64,000 nt of DNA from Datisca glomerata (taxonomy: Eukaryota > Streptophyta > Magnoliopsida > Cucurbitales > Datiscaceae). The stretch lies in assembly GCA_003255025.1 (NCBI GenBank), contig QANY01002420.1, forward strand, positions 744,001-808,000, read 5' to 3'. Under the pieces are notes generated by a model. It did no database searches, was not told the origin of the DNA, and worked only from the letters and a program-made list of their open reading frames with translations. Position numbers and translations under genes: made by a program. How positions within the stretch are numbered: the stretch's first letter is position 1; every line of letters starts with the position of its first letter. This document shows positions 46,178 through 57,153 of this stretch, in pieces.

Positions 46178-46732
46178 GTAAGCTAAGTTTTATTTGTCCA
46201 GGTAATAAAGATACTCCATATTGATGTATTATAGGATGCTATTTCAATGGGTTTTATTTTAACTTAGCTCCCAATATTTAAGTTGTTGCTACTCTCGGGA
46301 TTCAACATTAATAATGTACATGGTGTGTTTATTTGAAATGTCCTTCTCCGTCTCCATCTGTTGTGTTTTAATGTTTATGACGTGTTTTAGTTTTTATGTT
46401 CTAAGTTTATTTGAAATTTTCAGTTTTTTTGTTGACTTTTCCAGGTTTGGTGCTGAGTTTTTTCAGGTTTTATGTTGTATTTTTCACGGGAAAACCCTTT
46501 TTTTTAACAAAATACTGGCAAATGGTCTTATTCATTTGCTTACCTTGCCCGGGTGATAAAAGCGCTCTAAAAGATACAGAATTATATCGCTTTCAAATTT
46601 ATGCATTTTCTGCGATTCAAGAAAGCAGTTTGGGCATCCAAACCGGCTTAACACATTGCTGTTACTGTATTAGGAAATTCCATCGATGATCTTAGTTAGA
46701 GAAGCTAATACTTGATTTATTTTTGTGTTCAG
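46178..46732 (+). other. Leader intron of the PPR gene
   Basis: Begins GTAAGC and ends TTTTTGTGTTCAG at 46732, followed by GAGGACAAATTC and the start codon 30 bp downstream. The borders are strong, and an intron in the 5' leader is common in plant genes. The small ORFs within (46314-46689) are not coding. Confidence 0.6.
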
Positions 46733-46762
46733 GAGGACAAATTCAAAGCTGTTTGACACTTC

Positions 46763-48373
46763 ATGACCTTGAATGTTCAGAACTGCCTTAAACACGTCCG
46801 AATCCTATTTCATTCCTTTGTATCTCTCACCCATTTCCATGTTTCCTCTCGACGGTTATCCCATATCATCCCGTCAGCATATTCTTCTTCTCCATCAGGG
46901 TCCTCCCAATCAATCAGAGCTAGGGTTTTTCCGCAGACAGTACAATCTGAAGGCACAGTAAGATCGTCTGAACTCGACATTATTGTTGCTAAAATTCACG
47001 TAGGAAGAAGCGAAGATGAAATCTTCGAGTCTCTCTTACACGACAGAGCGTGTAATAGCATAAAGCTATCTGATGCACTCGTTGATAAGCTGCTTCATCG
47101 ATTTAAGGATGACTGGAAATCTGCCTTGGGTGTTTTCAGATGGGCTGGCTCGCGCGCTGGATATAAGCATACACCCAAAGCATATGATATTATAGTGGAT
47201 ACATTAGGAAAAAGAAAACAAATGGACAGAATGAGGGCTTTCTTAGAAGAAATGAATCAGCTTCATCTTGTTAGACTTCACACTGTAGCTAAGGTTATGA
47301 GAAGATCTGCTGGTGCAGGTCAATGGGAAGATGCTGTTAAGACATTTGATGATTTAGGAACTTTTGGGTTGGAGAAGAACACAGAATCCATGAACTTGCT
47401 ACTTGACACCCTTTGCAAAGAGAACAAGGTAGAGCAGGCCCGTGACATTTTTGTAAAGCTAAAGACACACATCGCACCAAGTGCTAACACATTTAACATT
47501 TTCATTCATGGTTGGTGCAAAGTCAATAAGGTTGATGAGGCGCACTGGACAGTTCAAGAGATGAAGGGGTATGGTTTTCGCCCTTGTGTTATTAGCTACT
47601 CCACCATCATTCTGTTCTATTGCCGCCAAAATAACTTCGATAAGGTCTATGAGCTGCTTGATGAAATGGAAGCTCAAGGATGCCCACCAAATGTTATCAC
47701 TTACACAACTATCATGTGCTTGCTGGCAAAATCGGAGGAGTTCGAGGAAGCTTTACAAATTTATGAGAGAATGAAATCAGTTGGATGTGAACCTGATACA
47801 CTTTTTTATAATTCATTGATCCATACATTCGGGAGAGCCGGTCAGGCAAGAGAAGCGATCCGAATATTTGAATTTGAGATGCCAAGAAATGGTGTAAAAC
47901 CAAACACATCAACCTATAATTCATTGATTGCTATGTTCTGCCATCATGGTCAAGAACAGAAGGCCTTTAGTCTACTCGCGGAGATGAAGAATTCGAGTCT
48001 TTGTAAACCTGACGTACAGACTTACTACCCCTTGCTTAAATCCTGTTTTAGAAGTGGAAAGACAGACAGTGATCTGAGGAAACTATTGGATGAAATGGCT
48101 AATAAACATCATCTCAGTCTCGACATATCAACATATACCCTTCTAATTCATGGGCTCTGTAGAACAAATAAATGTGAGTGGGCTTACAACCTCTTTGAGG
48201 AGATGATTGGTCAAGAAATAATGCCGAGGTACCAGACATGTCGATTACTTTTGGATGAAGTTAAGCAAAAGAATATGTATGAAACTGCAGACAGGATTGA
48301 AGATCTCATGAAGACATTGAAGCATCCCAAACACGTGAAGGTAAATTACGAGTTCCCAACACCTCTGGGTTGA
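46763..48373 (+). CDS. Pentatricopeptide repeat (PPR) protein, P class, probably mitochondrial
   Basis: An intact 536-residue frame. Residues 1 to about 60 lack Asp and Glu and are rich in Ser, Arg and His (for example SSRRLSHIIPSAYSSS), as in a mitochondrial targeting peptide. From about residue 130 to 510 there are roughly ten 35-residue PPR motifs, visible in repeats such as NVITYTTIMCLLAKSEEFEEA, DTLFYNSLIHTFGRAGQAREA and NTSTYNSLIAMFCHHGQEQKA. No E, DYW or SMR domain follows, so it is P class. Such proteins bind organelle RNA through two key residues per repeat and affect its stability, splicing or translation. The sequence resembles the Arabidopsis At3g04130/At3g22670 type; this assignment is from memory and the RNA target is unknown. 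The ATG follows the leader intron and gives the targeting peptide. It lies between mobile DNA on both sides and is the only intact gene within about 45 kb. Confidence 0.93.
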   Translation: MTLNVQNCLKHVRILFHSFVSLTHFHVSSRRLSHIIPSAYSSSPSGSSQSIRARVFPQTVQSEGTVRSSELDIIVAKIHVGRSEDEIFESLLHDRACNSIKLSDALVDKLLHRFKDDWKSALGVFRWAGSRAGYKHTPKAYDIIVDTLGKRKQMDRMRAFLEEMNQLHLVRLHTVAKVMRRSAGAGQWEDAVKTFDDLGTFGLEKNTESMNLLLDTLCKENKVEQARDIFVKLKTHIAPSANTFNIFIHGWCKVNKVDEAHWTVQEMKGYGFRPCVISYSTIILFYCRQNNFDKVYELLDEMEAQGCPPNVITYTTIMCLLAKSEEFEEALQIYERMKSVGCEPDTLFYNSLIHTFGRAGQAREAIRIFEFEMPRNGVKPNTSTYNSLIAMFCHHGQEQKAFSLLAEMKNSSLCKPDVQTYYPLLKSCFRSGKTDSDLRKLLDEMANKHHLSLDISTYTLLIHGLCRTNKCEWAYNLFEEMIGQEIMPRYQTCRLLLDEVKQKNMYETADRIEDLMKTLKHPKHVKVNYEFPTPLG

Positions 48374-48823
48374 CAAAAGATAACTTTGTTCTTTATACTT
48401 TTTATTTCAAACATTATCCTTAATTTATTTTTTAATTCCATATTTAGCCTTTAGTGAAGTTTTAATATCAGGCTTTTTAATTTCTTATTCTGACTATTAT
48501 TTCACATATATCATTAAGCTTTTGCAATGAATTTAATAGCTTGATGAATTTATTCATTTAATTTTTTTGTCAACATTTATTTTTTTATTTTTACACGTGA
48601 TTTTTGCTTAATTTTTAATTGAGTTTTTGCCAAACATTGCAATAACATGGGTCTGGATTTCAAGATCTTGAAGTAATCAATAATTGGACTTGAACACAAA
48701 TTCAAGTTATTTGCTTATAACCATAATTTAGAAAAAGCAACTTATTAGTCATGTTCATTACATCAAATGTTTTACAATGAACCAGATATTATTGTTCAAT
48801 GAACTATTAGTAGAAGCATAGAT
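48374..48823. other. 3' untranslated and intergenic AT-rich sequence
   Basis: T-rich sequence after the PPR stop codon. No single polyadenylation signal stands out, and no gene was seen. Confidence 0.5.
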
Positions 48824-49055
48824 CATGCAGAGCATAAGGCTATTGATGAAGGCTTGACACTAGCAAAATGTAAATGATGGAAGAACATTCTAATTGAAAG
48901 TGATTCAAGAAAAGTAGTAATTTTTTTAATGACAAAGCTACCCCTTCTTGGGATCTTGTCAATTTTGTCAAACATATTAAGAAATTCTTTATTCATTTTC
49001 AGAATTTTAATGTTTCTTGTGTTACTAGAAATTATAATATAGTGCTAATTGTAAA
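48824..49055 (+). pseudogene. RNase H-like relic (LINE or retrotransposon derived)
   Basis: HAEHKAIDEGLTLAKCK, a stop, WKNILIESDSRKVV, a frameshift, then SWDLVNFVKHIKKF and FNVSCVTRNYN. The Glu of the AExxA segment and the Asp of ESDS match the plant RNase H-like (RVT_3) family found in non-LTR elements and in some host genes. It is a short fragment with no other element part nearby. Confidence 0.6.
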
Positions 49056-49555
49056 GGGATTTTTTGGGTACGGAGAACTCTCTACGAACAAATAATAAAT
49101 ATCATAATTTGACAAGAGAAATAGAGAATAAAGATGTCATCATTTATGTGGAAACCCTTAAAGGAGAGAAAAACTACGGGAAGATCGTTGATATTCACTT
49201 ATGTAAAGCATTTTACATAATTATTAATGAGAGAAGAAAGGAAGGGCATTGCCTTTTGTTAAGGTTTGCTTATGTCTTCTCTTTTTTCTTTTTATATGAG
49301 TCTATACTTATAGATCTTACAATAATAAGAATAATAAAAAGGGGATGATCACATCTCATTTGCTTTCGGCTGATAGAACTGCTTTCAGGCGTGAGCTCTT
49401 TTACTCTGCTCATTCCTTTCAGCTGTTTTATCCTCAACAACTCAATCAATCATAGCCACTTGGTGGTTCCTTGTGGTTCGGCCAATCAATCACAATCACT
49501 TGACTGTCAGTCTGAACCCTTATTTTCGTTCTGATGTTCTGTCCTGTCCAGAAGG
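49056..49555. other. Unidentified sequence after the RNase H relic
   Basis: An ORF at 49064-49348 reads ENKDVIIYVETLKGEKNYG and could be coding, but no family was recognised and it ends in a hydrophobic stretch of poor composition. The rest carries GGTTCCTTGTGGTTCGGCC-like and similar unclassified sequence. Confidence 0.3.
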
Positions 49556-49812
49556 TAATGATTTTCCGTTCTCGAGATATCGGTTTCCATTCTAGAAGCG
49601 ATAATCTCTCATTCTCAAGATGTCAATTCTCGTTCTGTTATTTTTTCTCGTTCTGGGAATGATGGTCCCCCGTTCTGGAAGCGATAGTTCCTCGTTCCAG
49701 AAGCGATAGTCACACGTTTTAGAAGTCATGGTCACCCGTTCCAAAAGTCATTGTCCCCCGTTCCAGAAATGATAGTCATCCCGTTCCAGAAGCGATAGTT
49801 CCTCGCTTAAGC
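49556..49812. repeat. ~28-bp minisatellite (CGTTCCAGAAGCGATAGTC type)
   Basis: About nine variants of CGTTCTGGAAGCGATAGTTC or CCGTTCCAGAAGCGATAGTC occur one after the other at roughly 27-29-bp spacing. The unit contains the imperfect inverted repeat GTTCCAGAAGC. The earlier copies (from about 49565) are more divergent, the later ones closer to the consensus. Confidence 0.8.
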
Positions 49813-49984
49813 ATTCTTCCCCATTTTGATGAGGTCTCCTGCTTCAGCATTCTTTCTGTACACATGTCTTGAGTGTTTTTTTTCTGTTCATTTGTACACT
49901 CAATAAGTTTCACTTATTGAGGTGTAATAGTTTGTCCTTTCTTATTCTGTCGTTACGTCTGCCCATTTCTATCTTCACATGCTT

Positions 49985-50150
49985 CTGGTAGAAGCGTGGG
50001 GCTTTTAAAAGTTTATAAAAACGAATTTTTTTTCTAAAAGAAAATAAACGCAACAGTTAAAATATAATTTTTTATTAAAAAACTCTTTTCAATCAGGATC
50101 AATTATGTATTTATATATTAAATCTATGACATACATGGAAACAAAGCAAT
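49985..50150 (-). repeat. Truncated Copia LTR
   Basis: GTTTATAAAAACGAATTTT, TTTTCAATCAGGATCAATTA and ATATTAAATCTATGACATACA match the left end of the LTR at 51231-53441. Only the first ~165 bp remain, then the sequence jumps into the leader of the element. Confidence 0.8.
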
Positions 50151-51214
50151 CTCGACAAGTCAAACCTTGGTATTTGTGAGTGTAACTCATTATTTCAGAT
50201 TCCATGACTTGATTTAGAATATGTCGTCTTAGGGTCACTCTAAACTAAACAACATCACTTAGTCATTTCTTCTTAAGAAGTCCAACCTTAGTATTGATAG
50301 AGTTCGAAACCTTCCTTAGGAGGGTGAAAACAAAGCCATCTCGAGACTCTCACTGTGCCTCATGGTGTTGTACTAATAATAGAGACCATAGTTATATTGA
50401 CATGTCAATCTTTTCTCACTCACTATTTTAAGATAATGTGTTTCTATTTTAACTAATCAATTAATTTCAATTTAATTACTAATTAAAATAATAACCCCAT
50501 GAATGTAAAATTGACAATTAATATAATATAATTGGTCTAAGTTACATTTAGCCTTATAAAGAGCCTAAGTCATAGTTTAGGTAAACTTATATTAACTAAT
50601 TAATTACATTCACCAAATTTTAATAAAAATCTTTTACTAAAGTTGATTATCCTAAAGATTACTATATCATTTAAAGTCGTGTGATTAGCAAGTTTTAACT
50701 AATTAAAACCTAGCAGTTTACATGCAACTGATTTCTCACAATAATTCATATAAACATATTAAGACAATCCTAATAAATTGTGTTTTTACTGATGAGATGT
50801 ATGATTAAATAAAATTGTGTGGTGTTTCATGTATGATATGTGATTCACTAATGCATTGTCATGATATTAGTCATATCAATAAATATTTATTTAATAATTA
50901 AATAAAATAATAATGCATTGTCATGCTATCAATCATATCAATCTTACCGCCGGAGATGATTTTTTCATTTCGTGTGTTCTTCGTCTTCTCACGATCGGAA
51001 TAATTATAATATAATATTCAAAATAAAATTACAAAAATTCCTACGCCCCAAATCGGCTTACACAAGATCTAAGGAAAAATTAAAGAACAAAGTCTAACTC
51101 AATAATTAATATATAATCAAAAAAACAAATCATTCATTCATTCACATATATCAAAATATATTATGAACAATGCAATAACACCCACACAGCATTCAATATA
51201 CAAATATATAATGA
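50151..51214 (-). other. Copia leader remnant
   Basis: Non-coding AT-rich sequence between the truncated LTR and the PBS of the complete LTR. The whole gag-pol is missing. Its character, with a CCATCTCGAGACTCTCACTG-like region, resembles the untranslated leader of the nested Copia at 12083-13690, on the opposite strand. Confidence 0.5.
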
Positions 51215-51228
51215 CCGTTCTGATACCA
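51215..51228 (-). other. Copia primer-binding site (initiator tRNA-Met), minus strand
   Basis: CCGTTCTGATACCA on the plus strand is TGGTATCAGAACGG on the minus strand, matching the initiator tRNA-Met 3' end over its first nine to ten bases. It lies two bases from the LTR. Confidence 0.8.
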
Positions 51229-51230
51229 AT

Positions 51231-53441
51231 TGTTGAAAAATGCAACGCACGCGGGGCGAAGGCGTGATGGCTTTTTAAAATTTATAAAAACCATTTTTTA
51301 TTAAAAAAAATGAGTGCGACGCAACGGTTTCCAAAATAAAAATTTTTATTCAAAAAATCTTTTCAATCAGGATCCATTATATATTTATATATTAAATCTA
51401 AGACATACATGAATAAGAATCAATATACCTCTTGTAGTCTATATCATTCGTCTTCACAAACCAATGATCCTGCGTTCGCACAAACAACAGACTTCGAGAT
51501 TCACACCAAGATTTTCTTAGTCAATCCTCAAACGCACTAAGACTTGTGTGGGCTCGTAGAATTATTCAAAGATAATTTTCTGTCCCTAGATGTACTCAAC
51601 ACATGAGATGTAAAGATTTACTGAGAATGATTAGTTTAGTGAGGCAATCCTCTGAGAGAATGCGATGACATTCTTTTAGAGTTTTTAATTAACTTTTAAG
51701 CATAGAAAGAGTTTTCACCCTGCTTGTGTTATCAACTCTTTGACCAACAGTTCTCAACTAATCCAACCAACCCTAAACCAATAGAATAATATCTATATAT
51801 AATTTTTTAAACTCATCAGATTTTTAGGAATAAACTGAAAATAATATTTAATTTCAAAATTACTATTGCAGTGAGAGCCACTGCAATTTGTGCACAACTA
51901 CGGTGCCACACGGTACTGCAGTTGCAGTGAGTCATCACTGTGTGTCACATCATTACTGTAGTGTCGTGTGGCACTACAGTATTACACGCCTAACTACTGT
52001 AGTGGCACTACAGTAGTTCATGTCAATCGTTGATTCTCAATCATTGATGACACGTGACAATTATTGTGAATTAAATATTTATCTTAATCAGATAAATATC
52101 TAGATATCAATTAATCAAAATTAACTAATTTGATTATCCCTATCAACTAACTTATCTGTTAGTTCACAAATAATAGATTTAGTTAATTATAAAATTTTGA
52201 ATTATTATCTAATAATAATTTAACATTATCAAATTTCATAAATTAGGCACATTGTCTCACTTATAGATAATTGGAAAATTAATCGATATAATTATTTATA
52301 TAGAATTTTTAAAAATTAATATAAATAATTTAATTAATTAATCACACATAATTATCTCAATTATATACTTGCCCCAAAAATATAAATTCATTTTGCAAGT
52401 CCGTTATTTTCGTATGTTCTGAAATATTCACACCCTAAATTGCGTAGTACACAGGTGACTTGGGGGCCATGGATTTATAATTTTAAGCTCCAATAAATTA
52501 GATTATTAATTAAATTTGTTAATTAAATAATCTTATTTATTAATTTTATTATTACTCTACTATAAATATGAAATTGCACTCTTAGAGATTATAAAATGTA
52601 TTTATAAAGTATTCTCGTGTATTCCACTAAAATAAATATTTCATTTCGTTATGTTCTTCATTTTTTGATTCGTAAATTAGAGCTGATCAAAATCACTGTT
52701 TTACCCTTCTAATTACCTCATAATCTTTAAGTGCCATTAATTCACAAATGAATGATTAATTTATAATTGTATTATAAATTTGAGTTCAATTACCATTCAG
52801 TTCCAAAATTAACACTTAAGGAAACAATATATGATCCGTTAGAAAAGCTTAGATTCCAAATCTTGTAATATCATATTCTCAGTCATCTATATCATTGAAT
52901 CTCCAAAAAAAAAAGTCATTAGTCTATTTTAAAAACAAACATTAACGAGTGAATCAAAAAATACAGTAGACATGTATAAGAGTTCATGACTACTCAGGAT
53001 TCAGCTTGATCTACATATGATCATCAGATTGATGTGCATTAAATATTTATGATAAACGACAAGTTAATAAATATATTAATTCACATCGGTCCTGTCATAT
53101 ATAATCTTATTATATAAACTATATTCACTAAGATATCTATCTACATCAATGATCTAGATCTAGATCACATGCATTCATAATGCTTAGTGAACCTTACTAG
53201 CAACCATTCATTAAAGATTCTATACTTTAATTTGTTGCTGACAATTTTATTCATTATTTATGATCTTAGTCATCTCATACTAATATAAGATCACATTCTC
53301 ATTAATGAATATGGAATTTTCATATATTTACATAAATTATTCAACAATAGTTTAAAAAGAAAAATTATTAAAAAAATGTATTTTCATTAAATTTTATATT
53401 AAAATGTCAATACACGTGTTTTGAGGGCATTGCCTCCAACA
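51231..53441 (-). repeat. Complete Copia LTR shared by two internal regions
   Basis: 2211 bp, TGTTGA...CCAACA on the plus strand (minus TGTTGG...TCAACA). It has a primer-binding site on its left (5' LTR of the left remnant) and a purine tract GTGGGAGAT on its right (53442-53450; 3' LTR of the right remnant). It therefore serves as the boundary of both neighbours, as in an LTR-internal-LTR-internal tandem. It contains two plus-strand GCAGTG/CACTGCAA-type repeats near 51870-52010. Confidence 0.85.
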
Positions 53442-55540
53442 ATCTCCCACTTTCCCTAAAGTAAATGTGACATCCCTCTCAACCACATGCTGCGTACATG
53501 ACCCTCAAATGACTTCGCAGAAAGTGTTTTAGTAAAAAGATTTGCCAGGTTTTGATATGATGCTTTCTTCATAACAGTCACATCCCCTCGATGCACGATC
53601 TATTTTACAAGATGATATTTCCTTTTTATTTTTCTGCCCATCTTGTGACTCCTCGGTTCTCTGGAATCATCTACCGCCCCACTATTGTCATAGTATAGGA
53701 TCAATGACCTGTCCATATCTGGAACTATTTTCATATGAGTATAGAATTTTCTGAGTCATACTGCTTCTTTCGTAGCCCCACAAGCCGCTATATATTCGAC
53801 TTCCATAGTGGAATCTGTAATGCTTGATTATTTGATACTTCTCTAGATTACAGATTCTCCACCTAGGGTGAATATTGATCCAGACGTCAACTTTCGACTA
53901 TCTCTATTTGATTGAAAATTAGAATCAGTATATCCGTGAGGTTTAGGTCTCCACTGGAATATACAAACATATAGTTTCTCGTTCTTCTAAGATACTTGAG
54001 AATGTGCTTTACTGCAATCCAATGTTTCAAACATTAATTCGATTGATAACGATCGATAATTCCCACTGTATAATAGATGTTTAGTCTCGTACACAACACT
54101 GTCATACATGAGACTATCAACAACTGAAGCACAAGGAACATTTATCATATCCTCTTCCTCTTGAGGTGTCTTAAGACATTGCTCCTTGGAGAGGACAATT
54201 CAATGTTTAGTCGGTAGTTGACTTTTCTTGGAATTCTCCATAGAGAATCTCTCCATCACCTTATCAATATAAGATGCCTGAGAAAGTGCCAAGAGTTTGT
54301 TCTTTCTATTCCTTAGGATTTGGATGCGTAGAACATAGCTTGCTTCTCCCAAATCTTTCATTTAAAAATTTTCAGCTAACCACTTCTTTACCTTTGACAA
54401 AGTTTCTACAACACTCCCAATGAGTAGAATATCGTCAACATAAAGAACTAAGAAAACCACTATCTTGTCTTTGATGTATTTATAAACACAAGCTTCATCA
54501 GTATTTTACTCGAAACCATATGATTTAATAATCTCATTAAAGGTAAAATTTCAAGATCTAGATATTTACTGATCTTGCCCCATTTTCACAAACCCTTATG
54601 GTTGCATCATATAGATGTTTTTTTCAAAAGGGTCATTCAGAAAAACTGTCTTGACGTCCATTTGCTATATTTCATAGCCCAAACTAGTAGCAACGACAAA
54701 AGGATGCGAATGGATTTTAGCATGGTAACAAGGGAGAAAGTCTCTTTATAATTGACTATTTCCCTTTGTTTATAGCCCTTGGCTACCAGTCTTTACTTTT
54801 CCATTTGCACCTCTTTTCTTCTTGAAAATTCATTTATATCCAATGGGCCTGACATCTTCAGATGGATCTATAAGTTGCCAAACGGAATTGGAATACATTG
54901 ATTCCATTTTTCTTGTGTTATGGTATCTTGTCATTTCTCATTTTCAATATCATTCATAGCTTCTTCATAAGATAATGGATTGTCTTTATCAGTGTCAGAC
55001 ACTAGGACATATGTCTCTAGTTCATAGCAAATAGATTGTCTTACAACCATGTTACTATGACGTTGCACCGGGGTTTTCTTAACAGGAATTGTGGTTTCTA
55101 TGGTTTGTCGTTTATCAGTTGATAATAAAGGTGGTCTGATCTCATCAGACATTACTTGCTCGAGAACTAATTTGCTTCGAGGTTTGTATTTTTTCATACA
55201 GTCGTGGTCAAAGAAGGTGACATTTGTCGATACAACACATTTTGATCATTGTGACTATAAAAATATCCACATCTAGTCTCTGGAGCATAGCCAATGAATA
55301 TGTATACTTCAGACTTTGAGTCTAACTTTTCCTTGGCGCAGCCGGGCCATCCTAGACTTGAACTAGAGACCTCACCCGTGAAGTAAATCATCACACCTAC
55401 AATCTAACCAATTGTGAGAGAATCAATAGATTTCTTTTGAGGAAGGATGCACGCTTCAATCTTTCAATTTGATCAGTTTTTACATCCCCACCTACAATAA
55501 TCATCTACATAACAAAATTGTAGCCTTAATGACAAACTGA
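53442..55540 (-). pseudogene. Copia pol remnant (RNase H, reverse transcriptase, integrase tail), minus strand
   Basis: Downward from 55400 the minus strand reads the integrase tail KEKLDSKSEVYIFIGYAPETR and then the PRSKLVLEQ linker (54931-55197). The reverse transcriptase follows with VVFLVLYVDDILLIGS near 54430-54470, in which the YVDD box is intact, and MKDLGEASYVLRIQILRNRK. The RNase H (53450-53850) reads DSTMEVEYIAACGATKEAV and LILYYDNSGAV. Stops and frameshifts are frequent. No gag or integrase core lies to the right, so the element is truncated around 55500. It is of the same group as the Copia at 10200-19787. Confidence 0.8.
55330..55440 (-). mobile_element. tRNA-derived SINE head fragment inside the Copia integrase
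   Basis: On the minus strand, TGGTTAGATTG (plus 55400-55410) fits the pol III A box (TRGYNNARNNG) and AGTTCAAGTC (plus 55355-55364) fits the B box, with tRNA-like spacing of about 35 bp. The sequence interrupts the integrase tail. The head type, with GATTTACTTCACGGGTGAGG between the boxes, looks like a plant SINE. No poly-A or T tail and no flanking duplication were found, so it is a fragment. Confidence 0.45.
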
Positions 55541-57153
55541 CTGTGGCTGGTATTTTGGTGGCTGCGACGTGTGGCAAACAAATATTTTTTTGGTTCAAAA
55601 ATATTTATTTTTTACTGATTTTCATAACAAATCGTACATATTTTAAATATTAGGTATATTTTTAAACTTTTTTAACAAGTGATATCTGACAAGTATGTAC
55701 TAAATATCTACCTCATTTTTTATTTTTTATATTGTCGGTGATTCTACAATACTGGAAGCATATCACCCAAGAAGAAAGATGTGTATGAAAGACGAGACGA
55801 GAGAAATTTTTTTTTTTTAATTTTTCGCTCTTCTCAGCCCTATCTTCTTCTTTCTGCCAATAAGATATAACACAGAAATTTCCTTACTGGATTACACGAG
55901 AAAAATTGCACTTGCGTGGAAATTGAAAAACAAGATATTCTTAGTTTGTTGCCATGAGAATCTGTTAAAAGGGACTTGATATGGTATCTCTATAATTTGG
56001 CTACTTACCAAAATAAACTCTGTTTTTTCCTTTTATAGGATATATATGTATGCTAGTCTGATAAAATTGGACTAGATACACAGACAGCATGGCCCCTGGC
56101 AAGGATACAATTTCCAAATTAGAATTTGTGGCTCAAGATACCAAATTTAGTACCACATCCAAAGATTCCTATTATGAACTGTAATTGTTCTGTCATTTGA
56201 AATTACAGCTTCCAACCCAGATAACAGCTCTCCAATTTCAGGAAGAAAAAAAACCCAAATCAATTTTCAGTCATAATTAGGTAACAATGGAGGCTGTCAA
56301 CTGGATTTTGCTAAAATTAACTGACACAAACTATTTTAGCTAACACGAACTTTTAATATTCTCCGAATATGTACTTTCTTTATATATGATTAGTTCATTC
56401 ATGTGATTATTACATAAAAAGTATATGACAATCGTAACAAAAAAAACTAAAAAGATAAATAACAATTTGTAGAGTTTCAGATCACTAGCATAAGAAATTG
56501 AATTGAACAAGCATACATATCATTTGATAGGTCCATCCATTGAACTTTGTGAGTTCTATGGCCAAAAACTTGAATTATATTAATCAAAAAAGGAAATGAA
56601 AAGAAAAGATATGATATTTATATGAATAGTAGAAGTAATTAGCCTCTCGTAAATAAATTAAAAACAAAAAATCAACCCTCTCATAAATTATAGGTAAGCC
56701 GTTAAGATATTTTAATAGAAATATAGGGATTCCCCTATAACCAATCACGACCGTTGAGTCAAAGACGTTAATTTCTCCCCAAATATGGAATGACCAAACT
56801 GGCCTTAAAGGATTCTAAAACAGGTCCAATGTTCAAGGATGGAATCAGGGCTGTTACGTAATTCAGAGCTGTACAATGAATGTAAGGCTCTCCAAGATTC
56901 CGGTTACAAAGAGAAATCATAGCAAACAAAAACCCAACTGTCATACTAAATTCTTGGGAAATTTTAAATTTACTAAAAATGGCCAATTTGTTTTAATTCC
57001 TATTAATTTTACTTTAAATATTGTCGTTTCACTCCAAAAAAATTCTTCATCGTTCTGTGGCACCCAGAACAAAGGACCCTGGGTTTATTGGTTGGTCCTT
57101 CCACAAACGTTCTTGTTTTTCGTCGTTAATAATAATTGTTTTTGTTGATAGCA
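55541..57153 (+). promoter_or_regulatory. Upstream region of the LHT gene
   Basis: About 1.6 kb of AT-rich non-coding sequence. It holds the promoter and leader of the transporter gene, but I could not fix a TATA box or start site. The ORFs at 56768-57148 are not credible. Confidence 0.4.

Noticed and set aside
46314..46689. ORFs in front of the PPR gene
   Set aside because: They fall inside the leader intron defined by good GT and AG sites and have T-rich, Phe-rich composition.
49064..49348. ORF with some likeness to an Sm/LSm fold (DVIIYVETLKGEKNYGKIV)
   Set aside because: The likeness is limited to about 20 residues, the second Sm motif is missing, and it ends in a hydrophobic tail of low-complexity origin.
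55330..55440. Functional tRNA gene
   Set aside because: A and B boxes are present, but no cloverleaf with acceptor stem and anticodon loop could be drawn; a SINE head is the better call.
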